Assembly: GCA_016630955.3 (NCBI GenBank)
Contig: CM050002.1
Location: 310,001-374,000 of the forward strand
Source: Didymella arachidicola
Lineage: Eukaryota > Ascomycota > Dothideomycetes > Pleosporales > Didymellaceae
Reading direction: 5' to 3'
Length of the DNA: 64,000 nucleotides
Part shown: piece by piece, positions 53,042-62,940 of the stretch
How positions within the stretch are numbered: the first letter of the stretch is position 1
How the letters are laid out: each line of letters begins with the position of its first letter
Program-made: the position numbers and the translations under genes
The notes under the pieces: generated by a model
Database searches by the model: none
Seen by the model: only the letters and a program-made list of their open reading frames with translations
Told to the model about the DNA's origin: nothing

Positions 53042-53331
53042 TATAGGTTAAAAAAGGCTAATCTAGTACCTTAGAACCCTCTCTAGATATTACTAGAGGT
53101 AATTATTATAACATAGTTTATAAGTAAGTAAATACTCTAAGTAAGTAGATACCCCCCTACTAAAGTGTTAGCCTTAGTATAATAATATATATAACGTATA
53201 TATACACCAAGCGGCGCAGTATACTAAGCGGCGCACCTAGATTTACTAGTTAAATTACGTTTCTTACAGCTATTTAACTCTTGCTATAATCTATAATAAA
53301 TTCTGAAACTTTTATAATAGTACTGCAAGTA
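53042..53331. other. AT-rich remnant with an orphan TIR motif pair
   Basis: Very AT-rich sequence between the MITE and the nested pogo element. It contains AAGCGGCGCA twice (53209-53218 and 53226-53235), spaced 17 bp apart, which looks like one end of another TA-type element. No matching opposite end was found in the window; the pogo element at 53332 may have interrupted it. Confidence 0.5.
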
Positions 53332-53412
53332 ACATACACAACGGGCGAGCGGAACACACGGGCGAGCGAAACACTTTTGCCAAGACCCCACCAAAACTCC
53401 CTTCCTATACCA

Positions 53413-54762
53413 ATGCCTCCCCAACCGCCCCAATTCAACGCGTCAAAAGAAAGTCAAGTACAGCTTGCGCTTTAAGCTCTTCAACAAGACGCGAAACTCT
53501 CCTTGCGACGCGCTGCAGCTATCTATAACGTGCCTCCAACTACACTACACCATCGACGCGCTGGACGGCCTTCACGCGTTGATACTATGCCTAATTCACG
53601 GAATCTAACCCCTGCTGAGGAGCAGGTGATTGTTGCGTATATACTTGAGCTAGTCACGCGAGGGGAGTCCCCCCGGCTCGCAGCTGTGGCTGATATGGCC
53701 AATTCTCTGCGAAAAGAGCGCGGTTTGGCCCCTGTTGGCATAAACTGGGCTAGCACGTTCGTTTCGCGTCAGGAGGAGCTTAAAACAGTTTTTAATCGCA
53801 AGTACAACTACAAGCGAGCCCTTTGCGAGGATCCTAAGGTTATACAGGGCTGGTTCACCCTTGTATCTAACGTTAAAGTCAAGTATGGCATCCTAGACGA
53901 CAACACGTACAACTTCGACAAGACAGGCTTATGATGGGCCAGATAAGCACTGGAGTAGTTGTTACAGATGCAGAGAAGCTAGGACGAGCAAAGCAGGTCT
54001 AGCCAGGCAACCGGGAGTGGGTAACTGTCATCCAGGGCATCAATGCCACCGGATGGGCTATTCCGGCCTACATTATCTTCAAAGCCCGCCAACACCTGTC
54101 TAACTGGTACAAGGATGAAACCCTGCCTCAAGACTAGGTTATCAGCATCTCCGAAAACGGCTGGACTACCAACGAGCTTGGTTTTGACTGGTTGAATCAC
54201 TTTGACAGGCATACAAAGACGCGCACTGTTGGCACCTACCGTATGCTGATTATCGACGGTCATGAGAGCCACAACTCTGCAGAATTCCAGCAATACTGCA
54301 AGGATCAGAAGATTATAAGCCTATGTATGCCTTCGCACTCGTCGCACCTCCTGCAGCCACTTGACGTGGGTTGTTTTGGCCCTCTAAAGAAGGCGTACGG
54401 GGATGAGGTCAATGTGCTTATGCGCAACCGGATCAACCACATTACAAAGCAGGAGTTCCTGCCATGCTTCAAAGCGGCTTAGAAGAAAGCCATGACCCCT
54501 GGCAACATCCAGGGAGGGTTCCGAGGGGCCGGATTGGTCCCGTTTGACCCAGAACGGGTCACATCGACCCTGGATGTGAAGCTGCGCACTCCATCACCAC
54601 TACTCCCTACAAACAACGAGCCCTGGCAGTCGCAAACCCCAAGCAATACCCTGGAATTCGAGTCCCAATCAACTCTGATTCGAGACAAGTATAGGAGGGA
54701 GCAGGGTAGCTCACCAAATTCTGTTCTAAGCGCGATTGAGCACTACGCAAAGGGGGGAGCTA
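53413..54762 (+). pseudogene. Pogo transposase pseudogene, 5' part
   Basis: Homologous to the transposases at 49342 and 63584: an HTH region (RRAAAIYNVPPTTLHHR), a CENP-B-like region (TPAEEQVIVAYILELVTRG) and DDE core parts (LLQPLDVGCFGP, MLIIDGHESHNS). It is broken by TAA at codon 21 (CAA in the related copy at 63584), a single-base loss near 53931 in the first catalytic motif (which also reads FDK instead of FDE), and further TAG codons near 54000, 54135 and 54480. Most stops are C-to-T changes at CA dinucleotides, the RIP pattern. The frame is then cut by the DDE transposon inserted at the TA at 54761-54762. Confidence 0.88.
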
Positions 54763-54913
54763 CCGTGTCCGTGCACTCAATGCACGCCGTCAGTCAATGC
54801 ACGCGCATCACCAAAACGGGCTACAGAGACTTGAGGCTGTAGAGCCACACACAACAGCTTGTATTACAGGATAACTTAGTGGAGCATTCTATCAACCTAT
54901 AGAACAAACTTTC

Positions 54914-55686
54914 TTACCAAAACTTTCTTGGCCGAAGGATTTTGCGGCCGCGAGTGTTGGTTTGGTGTGGAGGTGTTGGCGTACGCGCTATGCGCGAGGC
55001 ACCAGCTACATCATCCCCAGCACTACGTTTCTGCTTCTTCTTTGGTGCTTCTTTCTCCAGAGCCTTGCGCTTGCCTATAGAGGGCTTTCGTATAGCTTTT
55101 TGAGAGTTGCGAGCTTGCCTTTGACGCTCTCTCTCAGCCTTGCGTTCAGCGACTTCCTTAGCCTTCCTAGCCTTCTGCTGGTCACGCTCTTCCTTCTCCC
55201 TTGCGCGCGCATCACGCTTCTCCTGCGCAATCTTCTCATTGTATAGCTTATTAGCCTTAGCAAGCTCCCTCATGTCAGCTTTCTCCTTCTCGTCTGCCTC
55301 TCGCTCCTCCCTTGCAAGCCTCATGCGGGTCTTGGCTTCCCTGAATGACCGAGGAGTCCACATCATTGAAGGCCCCCAGTACTCATAGTGTTGCAGCAGG
55401 TCTAGAGACTTGCCCTTCATCTTTCTCCTTTTCTTAACAGTAAGAGCGTCAAGCAGGCCCTCATTTTCGCTCTGTAGAAGGGTGTTCTGTATAGCCATGT
55501 GGTGGAGCGATTGCCGAACAATAGATGCGTCCTTCTCTGAGGCACTACTCAACGCGCGTTTTATGACTGTATTCAGTTTCTGCCATGCCTCGCCGCCGTA
55601 TGTAGGAGCTTCCTCTGAAGCGTTGCTAGAGGTGTCTGAGTCGTCGTTGGTGAAGCGATCGAGTATAACATTGGGGTTAAATGGGT
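54914..55686 (-). pseudogene. Middle transposase, C-terminal part (severed by the LINE)
   Basis: On the minus strand this reads from the target duplication (PFNPNVILDRFTNDD) through NTLLQSENEGLLDAL to a long basic coiled coil (EKEERDQQKARKAKEVAERK) and a nuclear-localisation-like cluster (KRKALEKEAPKKKQKR), ending RKILRPRKFW. This is the usual C-terminal tail of fungal DDE_1 transposases. Its reading frame matches that of the N-terminal part at 61719-62850, consistent with one gene cut by the insertion. Unlike the complete pogo copy, it has no zinc knuckle. Confidence 0.85.
55672..55686. repeat. Left target-site duplication of the LINE (15 bp)
   Basis: TGGGGTTAAATGGGT, repeated exactly at 61719-61733. 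Confidence 0.92.
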
Positions 55687-55963
55687 TGGTTGGTATTCAT
55701 TTTTCGTCTAGTTGATGTGGAATAAGTCCATCATCTCGCCTCCCGAAGGGCATGTACGACGTGCTAAGCTATGGAATTACAGTGCTGATACACTACCTTA
55801 GAAAGCATTTCTTGCCTGCGCGGGTATTGTTACCATTTCAGAACTACAGCTCCCCGTCCAGTTGGGGAGGCTAAGCGATGTATGTATATTAGGGTAATTT
55901 CCTTGCATTCTGAGGCATATATGTGCCGTAGGAGAGAGAGAAAGAGACATCGTGTGAGTGGAG

Positions 55964-56011
55964 GGGGTGAAGGGGTGGAGGGGTGGAGGGGTGGAGGGGT
56001 GGAGGGGTGAA
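55964..56011. repeat. 8-bp minisatellite in the LINE 3' UTR, six units
   Basis: GGGGTGGA four times in a row, bordered on each side by one GGGGTGAA (given on the + strand; the LINE sense strand reads C-rich). Confidence 0.9.
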
Positions 56012-56085
56012 GAGTGTTGCATCGATTGTGCTGGACCTAGCAGAACTAGGTGCAGGTGTTTGCTGCTGTTGCAGGGCTGCAGGAG

Positions 56086-59000
56086 CTAGCGGGGGCAGAT
56101 CTTGGTGAAGTACTGTGTAAGTTTGACAAAGGCGTCAAAGGCCTCTGGCTCCTTCACTAGTGCTGCAGTGTACGCTAGGCCATCAGCCTGGCTGGATGGT
56201 AGTATTAGTGGTCGCAGCGGCCATCTGCTAAAGCTCCCGCGGGTCTTGCGGCAGAGCACGAGGTGCTCTGGCGTCTTGTCGCGCCCGCATGAGCAGCTAA
56301 GGTTTGCATCCTTGTGATTGTACATTCGGTGATACCAGGCAAAGTCCCCATGCCTAGATTGGATGGAGAGGAGCCTGGCTAACGTGGCCCTTGGTAGGTC
56401 TAGTTCCCTTGGACTGCTGCGTGGTGCATAGTCCAAGTCCCAGCTCTTGTACCATTTCGAGAGCTTAGTCTTCTTGTCAGACCACCAGGTCTGTTGTGTG
56501 TGTCGCAGTGTCTTGCGGGCTATCGTCTTGATGCCTGAGAGTGTAGGCAGAGCGGCTTTTCCAGTCGGGGGTGAGGGGTGCTGGGCTTCTAGGTTGGCTA
56601 ATCTGTCTGCTGCCTCGTTCCCCTCAATGTCTAGGTGTCCAGGGGCCCATTTGATAGAGACGTCGTGTGTCTCCATGGCGCCATGGCACTCCAGGAAAGC
56701 CCATTGAGAGGTAGGAGGTGCGTCGCCCCTGAGGCACCAGACCACTGAGGTGCTGTCTATGCACAGCCAGATTCGGCGGGTGCGGAGCTCTGGTTGCCTT
56801 ACGGTATGCTGGAGGCCTCTCCATGCTCCTACTACTTCCGCGTCGAAGACGTGCGAGGTAGGGTTGAGTGACCCGCGTCCAGTGTGCAGTTGTTTTCCGT
56901 TCTGATACACTGCAAAGCCGTAGGTAACCCGCTTTTCTCCTTCCTTTGTGTACTGTTCAGAGCCATCTGAGAAGATAGTGACTTCTAGTGGTGAGAGCTG
57001 GGCCCACCATTCTTTAAAAGCCTTAGCTGCAGTCTTCTTGTCTAGGCTAAGCGTCGGGTCTGTTCGGCAGCCAGTCGAGTAGTGAGGGGCTGAGAGTGTA
57101 GTCCTGGGGGTCTCTGGTAGAAGAGATGCCATCTGTTGGACTTTCGTCTTGACTCGCTGGGGTTGTCCGGTTTTTACGCCCCTGTTTACGATAGGTACTG
57201 CTGTGCGCCTAGTGAGAGGGTGGTCTGCATCTGTAGTGCGCAGGTGGGTTGCAAATCTGAGTCTGGCTTCCTCGAGTGCCACTGCTGCCGGTAGCAGTCC
57301 GGCGTCTCGGAAGAGTGCAGCTATAGGGGTTGTTCTCCACGCTGGTAGGATGCCTCTTGCCGCTATGGCTAGTGTTTTGTCTATGGCAGCTATGTGCCAC
57401 CCAATGTAAGCGCTGACCTCTTGTGGCCTGCCTGGTTTAAGTGTGTGTGGCTTTTTGGTGCGGCCTCTGTACCAGCATTCAGTTCCATACAGGAGTGATG
57501 GGTACACACAGGCAACAGTGGCCTTGCGGAGGGAGCTGGCTGGGGGTCCATAGGTAGTCCTAGCTAGGCTGCGAATGTGATAGGCTACCTTGGCAGCTTT
57601 TGCCGTGCGCGTAGCTACATGCCGTCGGAAGGTGAGTCTGCGGTCAAACCACACGCCTAACCAGCGCAGGGCTGGCTGACTGTGCTCTCCACCCGGGAGG
57701 ATTGGATAGATCGTGAGCTGTTCATCTACGACGCAGGGAGGCGCATAGCTGCTCCGCTGTCTGGTCAGGTGGATCATTTCCTGCTTTTCTGGAGCAAAGG
57801 TAACCTTATTAGCCTCACCCCATGCTCTGATCTCCCTTAGGTCTTCTGCGAGGAGCTCGACGTTGTCGTCCATAGAGTGTGAGGCCTGGTATAGACATAT
57901 GTCGTCTGCGTACCCAAACCTCCGTTCAGTGTCCATGGATAGTAGCTCTGCCAGGTACAGTGTGTACAGGACGGGTGAGAGAGGCGACCCCTGGGGTGTG
58001 CCGCAGGCAACTGCGTAGCTAGGAGTGGTGACCTGGCCAAGGCGGACTTGCACCCTCCGGTCAGTTAGGAATGAGTCTACAAAGAGGATCGTCCTTTGTG
58101 GCCAGCCCTGTTGGGCCATCCGATGCAACAGGCGGTTCTTCAGGAGAGCGTCAAACGCGCCTTGCACATCTAGGGTGACCATAGTGACGTGCTTTCCAAG
58201 CACCCATGCTGCTTCAGTGTCGTGGGTGAACGCTGCAGTGAGGTCTGCTGCAGAGCGTTTTGGAAGCGCGCCGCCATGCTGGGGGCTGAGGATCTTGTGT
58301 GTCATGGCAGTCCATGCAATACGTCTAGCCACAGTTCGTTCGAGTCCCTTTCCAATACAAGACAGAAGCGCTATCGGTCTCCAGGAGCGGGGCGATGTCC
58401 GGTCTGTTTTCCCCACTTTCGGTATCATGGCTACCTCTGCAAGCTTCCATTGCGCCGGGAAGTGGTTGAGTTCAAGACACCGCTGGAAGATCCTTCGTAC
58501 GAGTTCCCCCACCTGAGTCCAGCAGGCGCGGAGTAGTCGCACTGTAGAGCGGTCAGTACCTGGTGATGTGCTTGACACCCCTATCGTGTTTCGCTCACAC
58601 TCCTCAAGTGAGATGTGTGTGCTCCACGGGAGGGTGGCTGCAGCCTCCTGGTCTGGACGCTGTCCGAGGTCATCTTCTGCTGTGTAGCGGTTGAGAACTT
58701 CCTGTCTAAGTGCCTCTGCTTTCTCTAGGGGGTCTGATATCGTTCTGTTGTTCACTTCGAGGGGAGTGTCCTGGTTCTCTGGCGTGAGCTTGTGCCAGGC
58801 AATGATCTTGAACAGGTCCTTGTCGTCTCTAGCGTTATCGATGACGTGCCTCCAGTACTGCCTCTTGGCCTGTCGGACGGTAGTCTTGAAGGCCTGTCTC
58901 TCCTCTGGTAGACTGCCAGAGCAGAGCTGTCTAGCACGTTTGTAGGCCTGGTAGGCGGTCTTGCACTCCTCGGTCCACCATGGTGCAGCGCGGCCTTCCT

Positions 59001-59919
59001 TGCGGTTGAGCTTGCCTGCTGCCTGTACAGAGTGCTGTATAGCCTCTGTGAGCAGCGTGACGCATTCTTCTAGCTGTGCTGCATCCTGTGTTGCAAGCGG
59101 GTCTGCGATGTTTTGGGCACCCATTTCTACCAGCCCAGCGAACTTAGCTAGGCTCGCCTCTGGAACTCTGTAGTGGTACTGTTCTAGTTGCGGAGTGCCT
59201 GGTGTGGAGATGGGGACAGAGGTCACTATCGTCTCATGATCTGAGCCGCTGTGCATGCTAGCATCGACAGCAGACTGGGCAAACGGGATGTTAGAGAAGG
59301 TGAGGTCAAGAACGTGACCAGCGCAGTGTGTTGGCTGCCCTGGCACACCAATGTAGTCCATAGACGCGTTGGCAGCCCATCTAGCTAGCTCCACTCCTCC
59401 GTTGGCTGCAGTGATGGTAGGCTCAAAGGATTCGTGTCTGGCGTTAAAGTCGCCCCCGACAAGGCAGAGCTGAGGGGGTGTCAGATGTGTGACGTATTGA
59501 ATGACGTCTGGGGTGTGTGGCTGTCTGTAGCAGTTGAGTATGGCGACTCCATTTACTACCGCCCATAGCATGTCTGGGTGGTTGAGACTCTCTCTAGCCT
59601 GGTACCGTAGGTGGCGGCCTCTGCGGATGTATGTCATCACTCTAGGGCGGACTGAGCCTGGTGTGTTGGGGCTGTCCCAGGTGCTGATAGGTGCTAGGTG
59701 CTTGAAACCAGGGTGAGTGGATGTTCTCGAGTTGGCACATGCGAAGGGCTCTTGAACACACACAACATCTATGCCCTTCTGGAAGGCCAGCTCTAGTGTT
59801 GTGATGTGCCAGGGCGAGCATCTGCCGACGTTGGCCCAGCATACACGGAGTTGTCTGCTTGGTAGACTGTGCTGTTGACGCCTGTTGTGGGCTGGTATGT
59901 TGTAGGGGTGTTCTAGCAT
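56086..59919 (-). CDS. LINE ORF2: endonuclease, reverse transcriptase, RNase H
   Basis: 1277 aa. Residues about 25-235 are an APE-like endonuclease (NVGRCSPWHITTLELAFQKG; VCVQEPF; VGGDFNARH; SGSDHETI). The reverse transcriptase lies at about 480-745, with SWRPIALLSCIGKGLER, TLDVQGAFDALL, GTPQGSPLSPVLY and the catalytic FGYADDICLY. An RNase H domain at about 990-1115 keeps its acidic residues (FSDGSEQ; FDAEVVGAW; CIDSTSVVW; GHLDIEGNEAADRL). Near the C-terminus is a Cys/His cluster (CSCGRDKTPEHLVLC). The enzyme nicks target DNA and copies the element's RNA into it. The ATG lies inside the end of ORF1, and the shared heptamer ATGCTAG holds both the ORF2 start and the ORF1 stop. No inactivating change was seen. 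Confidence 0.95.
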   Translation of the reverse strand: MLEHPYNIPAHNRRQQHSLPSRQLRVCWANVGRCSPWHITTLELAFQKGIDVVCVQEPFACANSRTSTHPGFKHLAPISTWDSPNTPGSVRPRVMTYIRRGRHLRYQARESLNHPDMLWAVVNGVAILNCYRQPHTPDVIQYVTHLTPPQLCLVGGDFNARHESFEPTITAANGGVELARWAANASMDYIGVPGQPTHCAGHVLDLTFSNIPFAQSAVDASMHSGSDHETIVTSVPISTPGTPQLEQYHYRVPEASLAKFAGLVEMGAQNIADPLATQDAAQLEECVTLLTEAIQHSVQAAGKLNRKEGRAAPWWTEECKTAYQAYKRARQLCSGSLPEERQAFKTTVRQAKRQYWRHVIDNARDDKDLFKIIAWHKLTPENQDTPLEVNNRTISDPLEKAEALRQEVLNRYTAEDDLGQRPDQEAAATLPWSTHISLEECERNTIGVSSTSPGTDRSTVRLLRACWTQVGELVRRIFQRCLELNHFPAQWKLAEVAMIPKVGKTDRTSPRSWRPIALLSCIGKGLERTVARRIAWTAMTHKILSPQHGGALPKRSAADLTAAFTHDTEAAWVLGKHVTMVTLDVQGAFDALLKNRLLHRMAQQGWPQRTILFVDSFLTDRRVQVRLGQVTTPSYAVACGTPQGSPLSPVLYTLYLAELLSMDTERRFGYADDICLYQASHSMDDNVELLAEDLREIRAWGEANKVTFAPEKQEMIHLTRQRSSYAPPCVVDEQLTIYPILPGGEHSQPALRWLGVWFDRRLTFRRHVATRTAKAAKVAYHIRSLARTTYGPPASSLRKATVACVYPSLLYGTECWYRGRTKKPHTLKPGRPQEVSAYIGWHIAAIDKTLAIAARGILPAWRTTPIAALFRDAGLLPAAVALEEARLRFATHLRTTDADHPLTRRTAVPIVNRGVKTGQPQRVKTKVQQMASLLPETPRTTLSAPHYSTGCRTDPTLSLDKKTAAKAFKEWWAQLSPLEVTIFSDGSEQYTKEGEKRVTYGFAVYQNGKQLHTGRGSLNPTSHVFDAEVVGAWRGLQHTVRQPELRTRRIWLCIDSTSVVWCLRGDAPPTSQWAFLECHGAMETHDVSIKWAPGHLDIEGNEAADRLANLEAQHPSPPTGKAALPTLSGIKTIARKTLRHTQQTWWSDKKTKLSKWYKSWDLDYAPRSSPRELDLPRATLARLLSIQSRHGDFAWYHRMYNHKDANLSCSCGRDKTPEHLVLCRKTRGSFSRWPLRPLILPSSQADGLAYTAALVKEPEAFDAFVKLTQYFTKICPR

Positions 59920-61574
59920 GACGATGGCGGGTCATCGCTCATGCTGGTGTCTTCCCTCTCCGAGGTGGACGGGTCAGTGTGGATAGTCGATTGTGGGCGG
60001 ATGCTGCCGGCAGACAGCTGTCCTACATTGAGGCTTCTCTGGCCTGTGGCGGCCCGCCTTGGTCTCTTTGCTCTGCCAGTGGAAGAGGAGGATGGATAGG
60101 AGTTAGTCGTTGTAGGAAGTGATGCGGAAGCCCTGCTATCTCCTTCTTGCCTCTGGGTGGGAGGCTGGGGAGGCGCTGTCTCCGATGCCTCTAGAGGAGT
60201 AGTCTCAGGCTGAAGCGTTGCCTGTCTGAGGGTCTCTTCGACTGTCCTGTAGAGGTGCTGCTGTGCTATCTTGCCTGCGCGTCGGATAGCCTTCAGCTCG
60301 GCTCTTGTAGGCTTGATGCTGTGTCCGTTGACCCGGCGAGGGGCTGCAGGGCAGTTGGCGTGGCTAGCTGGGTGTGGTCCGTGGCAGTTGGCGCACACGG
60401 CTTTGTGGGTGCAGTTGTCCCCGTACGGTCCTTGGTGTCTGTCTGTGCGGTCTCCACAGTGCACGCAGCGCGCTACCTGGGTGCATCGGGCAGCGTTACA
60501 GTAGCCCTGGCAGCCTGGGTTGTGGCGCTGGATGGTAGGGTGCTTGTTGATCACCTTGGAGTACTCGCTGATACCAAAAAGGCGGAACGAGCGGACTGGC
60601 TCCTTGTAAGAGATGATCCAGGTGGTAAGGCCACGGTGGTTGGCTCCATGTCGTGAGGCCCTGCAGCTGACCGGCTGCCTGCCTGTTTGCGAGCATACCT
60701 CTTCCTCCACTAGCTGGATAGTCGTGGGTAGTTCTGTGCCGTCGAGGGTTCGAAGGGAACTGGGTACTCCCTGTACTGCGTAGTTGATCCAGCGTTCTGG
60801 GACCCTTACCGCGTCTCCGTCTAGTGCTCTCGCTAGAAGTTCCTGGTTTTCTTGGGTTAGAAGCTGGTCCCGGATAGACTTATTAGCTGGGGTGATCGCC
60901 CAGCCTGTTTTGATTGGTGATGCGGCAGGTATGTCCCTCAGGGTGATTCCTCCTATGCTCTTGCAAACTGCCTGTCTTACCGCAAATGGTGAGGGTTGTT
61001 GCAGTCGCATTGTTGGGTTGGAGATGGCTATGAAGATTCGATCGTCTTCTTTGGGCTTAGCCGACGGACCAGGCCGGGGTTTAGCAGGGATCAGGGGTCG
61101 GTTGGCACCCCTATCTGAGATTTGGGGGTCTCTGGCTACGTCCGCCCAAGAGCGGCGTCCTGACTCTTGGCTCCCGGGGTTGCTGTGATTAGTGTCACTG
61201 CTCCAGCGAGAGCTAGGGGGAGAGTTGCTTGGGGAGAGGGAGGTCAGCGCGTGAACGACCCTCTGCTGCAGCTCCTGTGCGATCCTGGCTTCTTGCGGGT
61301 TAGTGTAGCCCTGTGCGTGTTGATCTACGGCTGCTGCGAAGGCAGTAGTGATGGTGTTCCATAGCTGGGTAATTTGCTGAGTCTCAGCGATGTGGCGTTG
61401 GACGGCATCAGAGACTCGAGGTTTGGGAGCGCCCCCACCGGGGTTCTGGCTGCTCAGAAGGGGCGCATGGTGCTGCATGTCCTCCTGGGGCCGTCTTGGA
61501 GCGCGTGTATACAACTGCTGGGGGATCTCGTAGTCTGGGGACCCTGTGTGCTGGGAAGAGGGAGACTCTGCCAT
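59913..61574 (-). CDS. LINE ORF1: gag-like nucleic-acid-binding protein
   Basis: 553 aa. The first 190 residues are Gln/Pro/Ser-rich. A middle region (about 180-340) resembles an RNA-binding fold of LINE ORF1 proteins (DRIFIAISNPTMRLQQP; AVRQAVCKSIGGI; GWAITPANKSIRDQLL). Residues about 355-415 contain the Cys/His knuckles: CNAARCTQVARCVHCGDRTD, HKAVCANCHGPHPASHANC. The tail is Ser/Thr/Pro-rich. The protein should coat the LINE RNA in the ribonucleoprotein. It is followed at once by ORF2 with a 7-nt overlap. Confidence 0.92.
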   Translation of the reverse strand: MAESPSSQHTGSPDYEIPQQLYTRAPRRPQEDMQHHAPLLSSQNPGGGAPKPRVSDAVQRHIAETQQITQLWNTITTAFAAAVDQHAQGYTNPQEARIAQELQQRVVHALTSLSPSNSPPSSRWSSDTNHSNPGSQESGRRSWADVARDPQISDRGANRPLIPAKPRPGPSAKPKEDDRIFIAISNPTMRLQQPSPFAVRQAVCKSIGGITLRDIPAASPIKTGWAITPANKSIRDQLLTQENQELLARALDGDAVRVPERWINYAVQGVPSSLRTLDGTELPTTIQLVEEEVCSQTGRQPVSCRASRHGANHRGLTTWIISYKEPVRSFRLFGISEYSKVINKHPTIQRHNPGCQGYCNAARCTQVARCVHCGDRTDRHQGPYGDNCTHKAVCANCHGPHPASHANCPAAPRRVNGHSIKPTRAELKAIRRAGKIAQQHLYRTVEETLRQATLQPETTPLEASETAPPQPPTQRQEGDSRASASLPTTTNSYPSSSSTGRAKRPRRAATGQRSLNVGQLSAGSIRPQSTIHTDPSTSEREDTSMSDDPPSSC

Positions 61575-61718
61575 CCTATTAAGCTCCTTGCGCGTCGCGC
61601 AGGGGGCCTAGGCGGACGTTAGAGGTACTCCCAGAGTGGCCGCAGTGAGCCGGATCGTTTGCTGTGATTTTTGGGGCTTCTGTGAAGGAAACCCAGAAAT
61701 CAAAAGATTGGTGTTCGG

Positions 61719-61733
61719 TGGGGTTAAATGGGT
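61719..61733. repeat. Right target-site duplication of the LINE (15 bp)
   Basis: Identical to 55672-55686. On the minus strand it lies within the middle transposase codons for HPFNP. Confidence 0.92.
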
Positions 61734-62850
61734 GTACACCTGTCGCCTTGAACGAGCTAAAGATATTCTTTGCAGTGAAGCTGCTTGCCCAAGCATCCCA
61801 GAACAGGCCAAAGAAGTCAGCTTTAGTTACAGGCACTAGGCCTTGATGCTTGTGAAGGCGTGTTGCCAGCTTCTTTGAGTATGCTGTGCTGAGAGGCTTA
61901 AACATTACCACATCAAGCGGCTGCAGCGTGTGCGTGCTGTGAGGTGGATAGATACCTAACAGTATCTTATGCCTGTGGCAATACCCCAGAAACTCTTCTG
62001 TTAGGTGGCTCCCGTGGCCATCCACAAGCAACAGGCGGTACTTTCTCCGAGCTTTGGCTGTTGTGAAGCGCTCAAACACCTGCTGGAGCCAGGCAAGACC
62101 AAGCCCATCGTTTGACCAGCCACTGCCTGATACTCCAAAGAAGGCCATATGTTCTCCTACCTTCACATCCTCTACCCATGTGTTTTGTATGTTCTTTGAG
62201 TCAGCTGCGTAAATGAGAGCTGGCGGCAACGCTGTGCCGTCAGCGCATACACACGCTAACAAGCTTATCCATTCACGATTACCATCCTGCAGCATCTGCT
62301 TAAACTGCTTCTTCTTAAACAGCCTCCTGCTAAAGATCCTCTTCTGTCTGCCAACGGCTCCAACCATGAAGCCTTTCTCATCCATATTGTACGTATGCTC
62401 AGGCTCCACTTCGTAGAAGTTGATTTTGCTGCCTAGCTGTTCAAAGTACACCTTGTACTTATCACTAGAGTCAGCAGCGTGGCGTTGTCGATCCATAGAA
62501 GTGCTCCATTGGGATGTAAGCTCATCTTGGTGTCGGTGGAGGAAGCGTGTGACCCAGCTCTCGGAGACAGGGTGTCCAGCGATATCAGACGCGTAATTCT
62601 GCACCATCTCTCTTGTAGGAGGTAACTTTTGCTCTGTCAATCCCTCCAGATACGTCACAAGCTCTGCCTCCTGTTCTGGTTGAAGATTGCGACGTGCTAA
62701 ACCTGCCTCTGCACGCGACCCGCTGACACCTCGGTGCTTGCGCGACAACGTTGAGCGATTAACACTATGCTTTTTAGCTATTGTCGCGTAGCAAACTTCT
62801 TCGCTAGAGTTAAGAGCATCTAGCTCTGCAAGGGCTTCTTCCATAGTCAT
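61719..62850 (-). pseudogene. Middle transposase, N-terminal and DDE part (severed by the LINE)
   Basis: 377 codons remain from the start MTMEEALAELDALNS. An HTH region (YATIAKKHSVNRSTLSRKHR) and a CENP-B-like HTH (LTEQKLPPTREMVQNYASDI) precede a DDE_1 core with YNMDEKGFMVG, LLLVDGHGSH and LQPLDVVMF. All three catalytic Asp are present. The frame runs on past 61719 to 61579, but those last codons are the LINE 5' leader, not transposase. The C-terminal part lies at 54914-55686. Apart from the insertion I see no damage. Confidence 0.9.
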
Positions 62851-62940
62851 CGTGGCGTTGAGTTATGGGGGGTGCGAAGTTGGGACGAAATCGCGATCGC
62901 GTGCATTGACTGACGGCGTGCATTGAGTGCACGGACACGG

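Larger units (their letters stand above)
55687..61718 (-). mobile_element. Full-length Tad1-like LINE (6032 bp)
   Basis: The element lies between perfect 15-bp duplications and reads on the minus strand. It has a 144-bp 5' leader, ORF1 (gag-like), ORF2 (endonuclease, reverse transcriptase, RNase H) and a 399-bp 3' untranslated region with an 8-bp minisatellite. The 3' end is GACGAAAAATGAATACCAAC-like rather than a poly(A) tail. ORF1 with zinc knuckles plus ORF2 with an N-terminal endonuclease and a C-terminal RNase H is the layout of the fungal Tad1 clade. Both ORFs are free of stops, so the copy may be competent. Confidence 0.92.
54763..62940 (-). mobile_element. Middle-level DDE (pogo-like) transposon with identical 43-bp TIRs
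   Basis: The left end, CCGTGTCCGTGCACTCAATG, and its inverted copy at 62898-62940 are identical over 43 bp, and both are flanked by TA (54761-54762 and 62941-62942). Each TIR holds TCAATGCACG twice, 17 bp apart. The transposase gene reads on the minus strand and is split by the LINE at 55687-61718. Minus the LINE and one target duplication, the element is about 2.1 kb. TIR identity and the otherwise undamaged frame indicate that it is younger than the outer element. Confidence 0.92.

Noticed and set aside
61579..61718. C-terminal 46 codons of the 423-codon transposase frame
   Set aside because: They lie past the LINE target duplication and are LINE 5' leader read in frame by chance.
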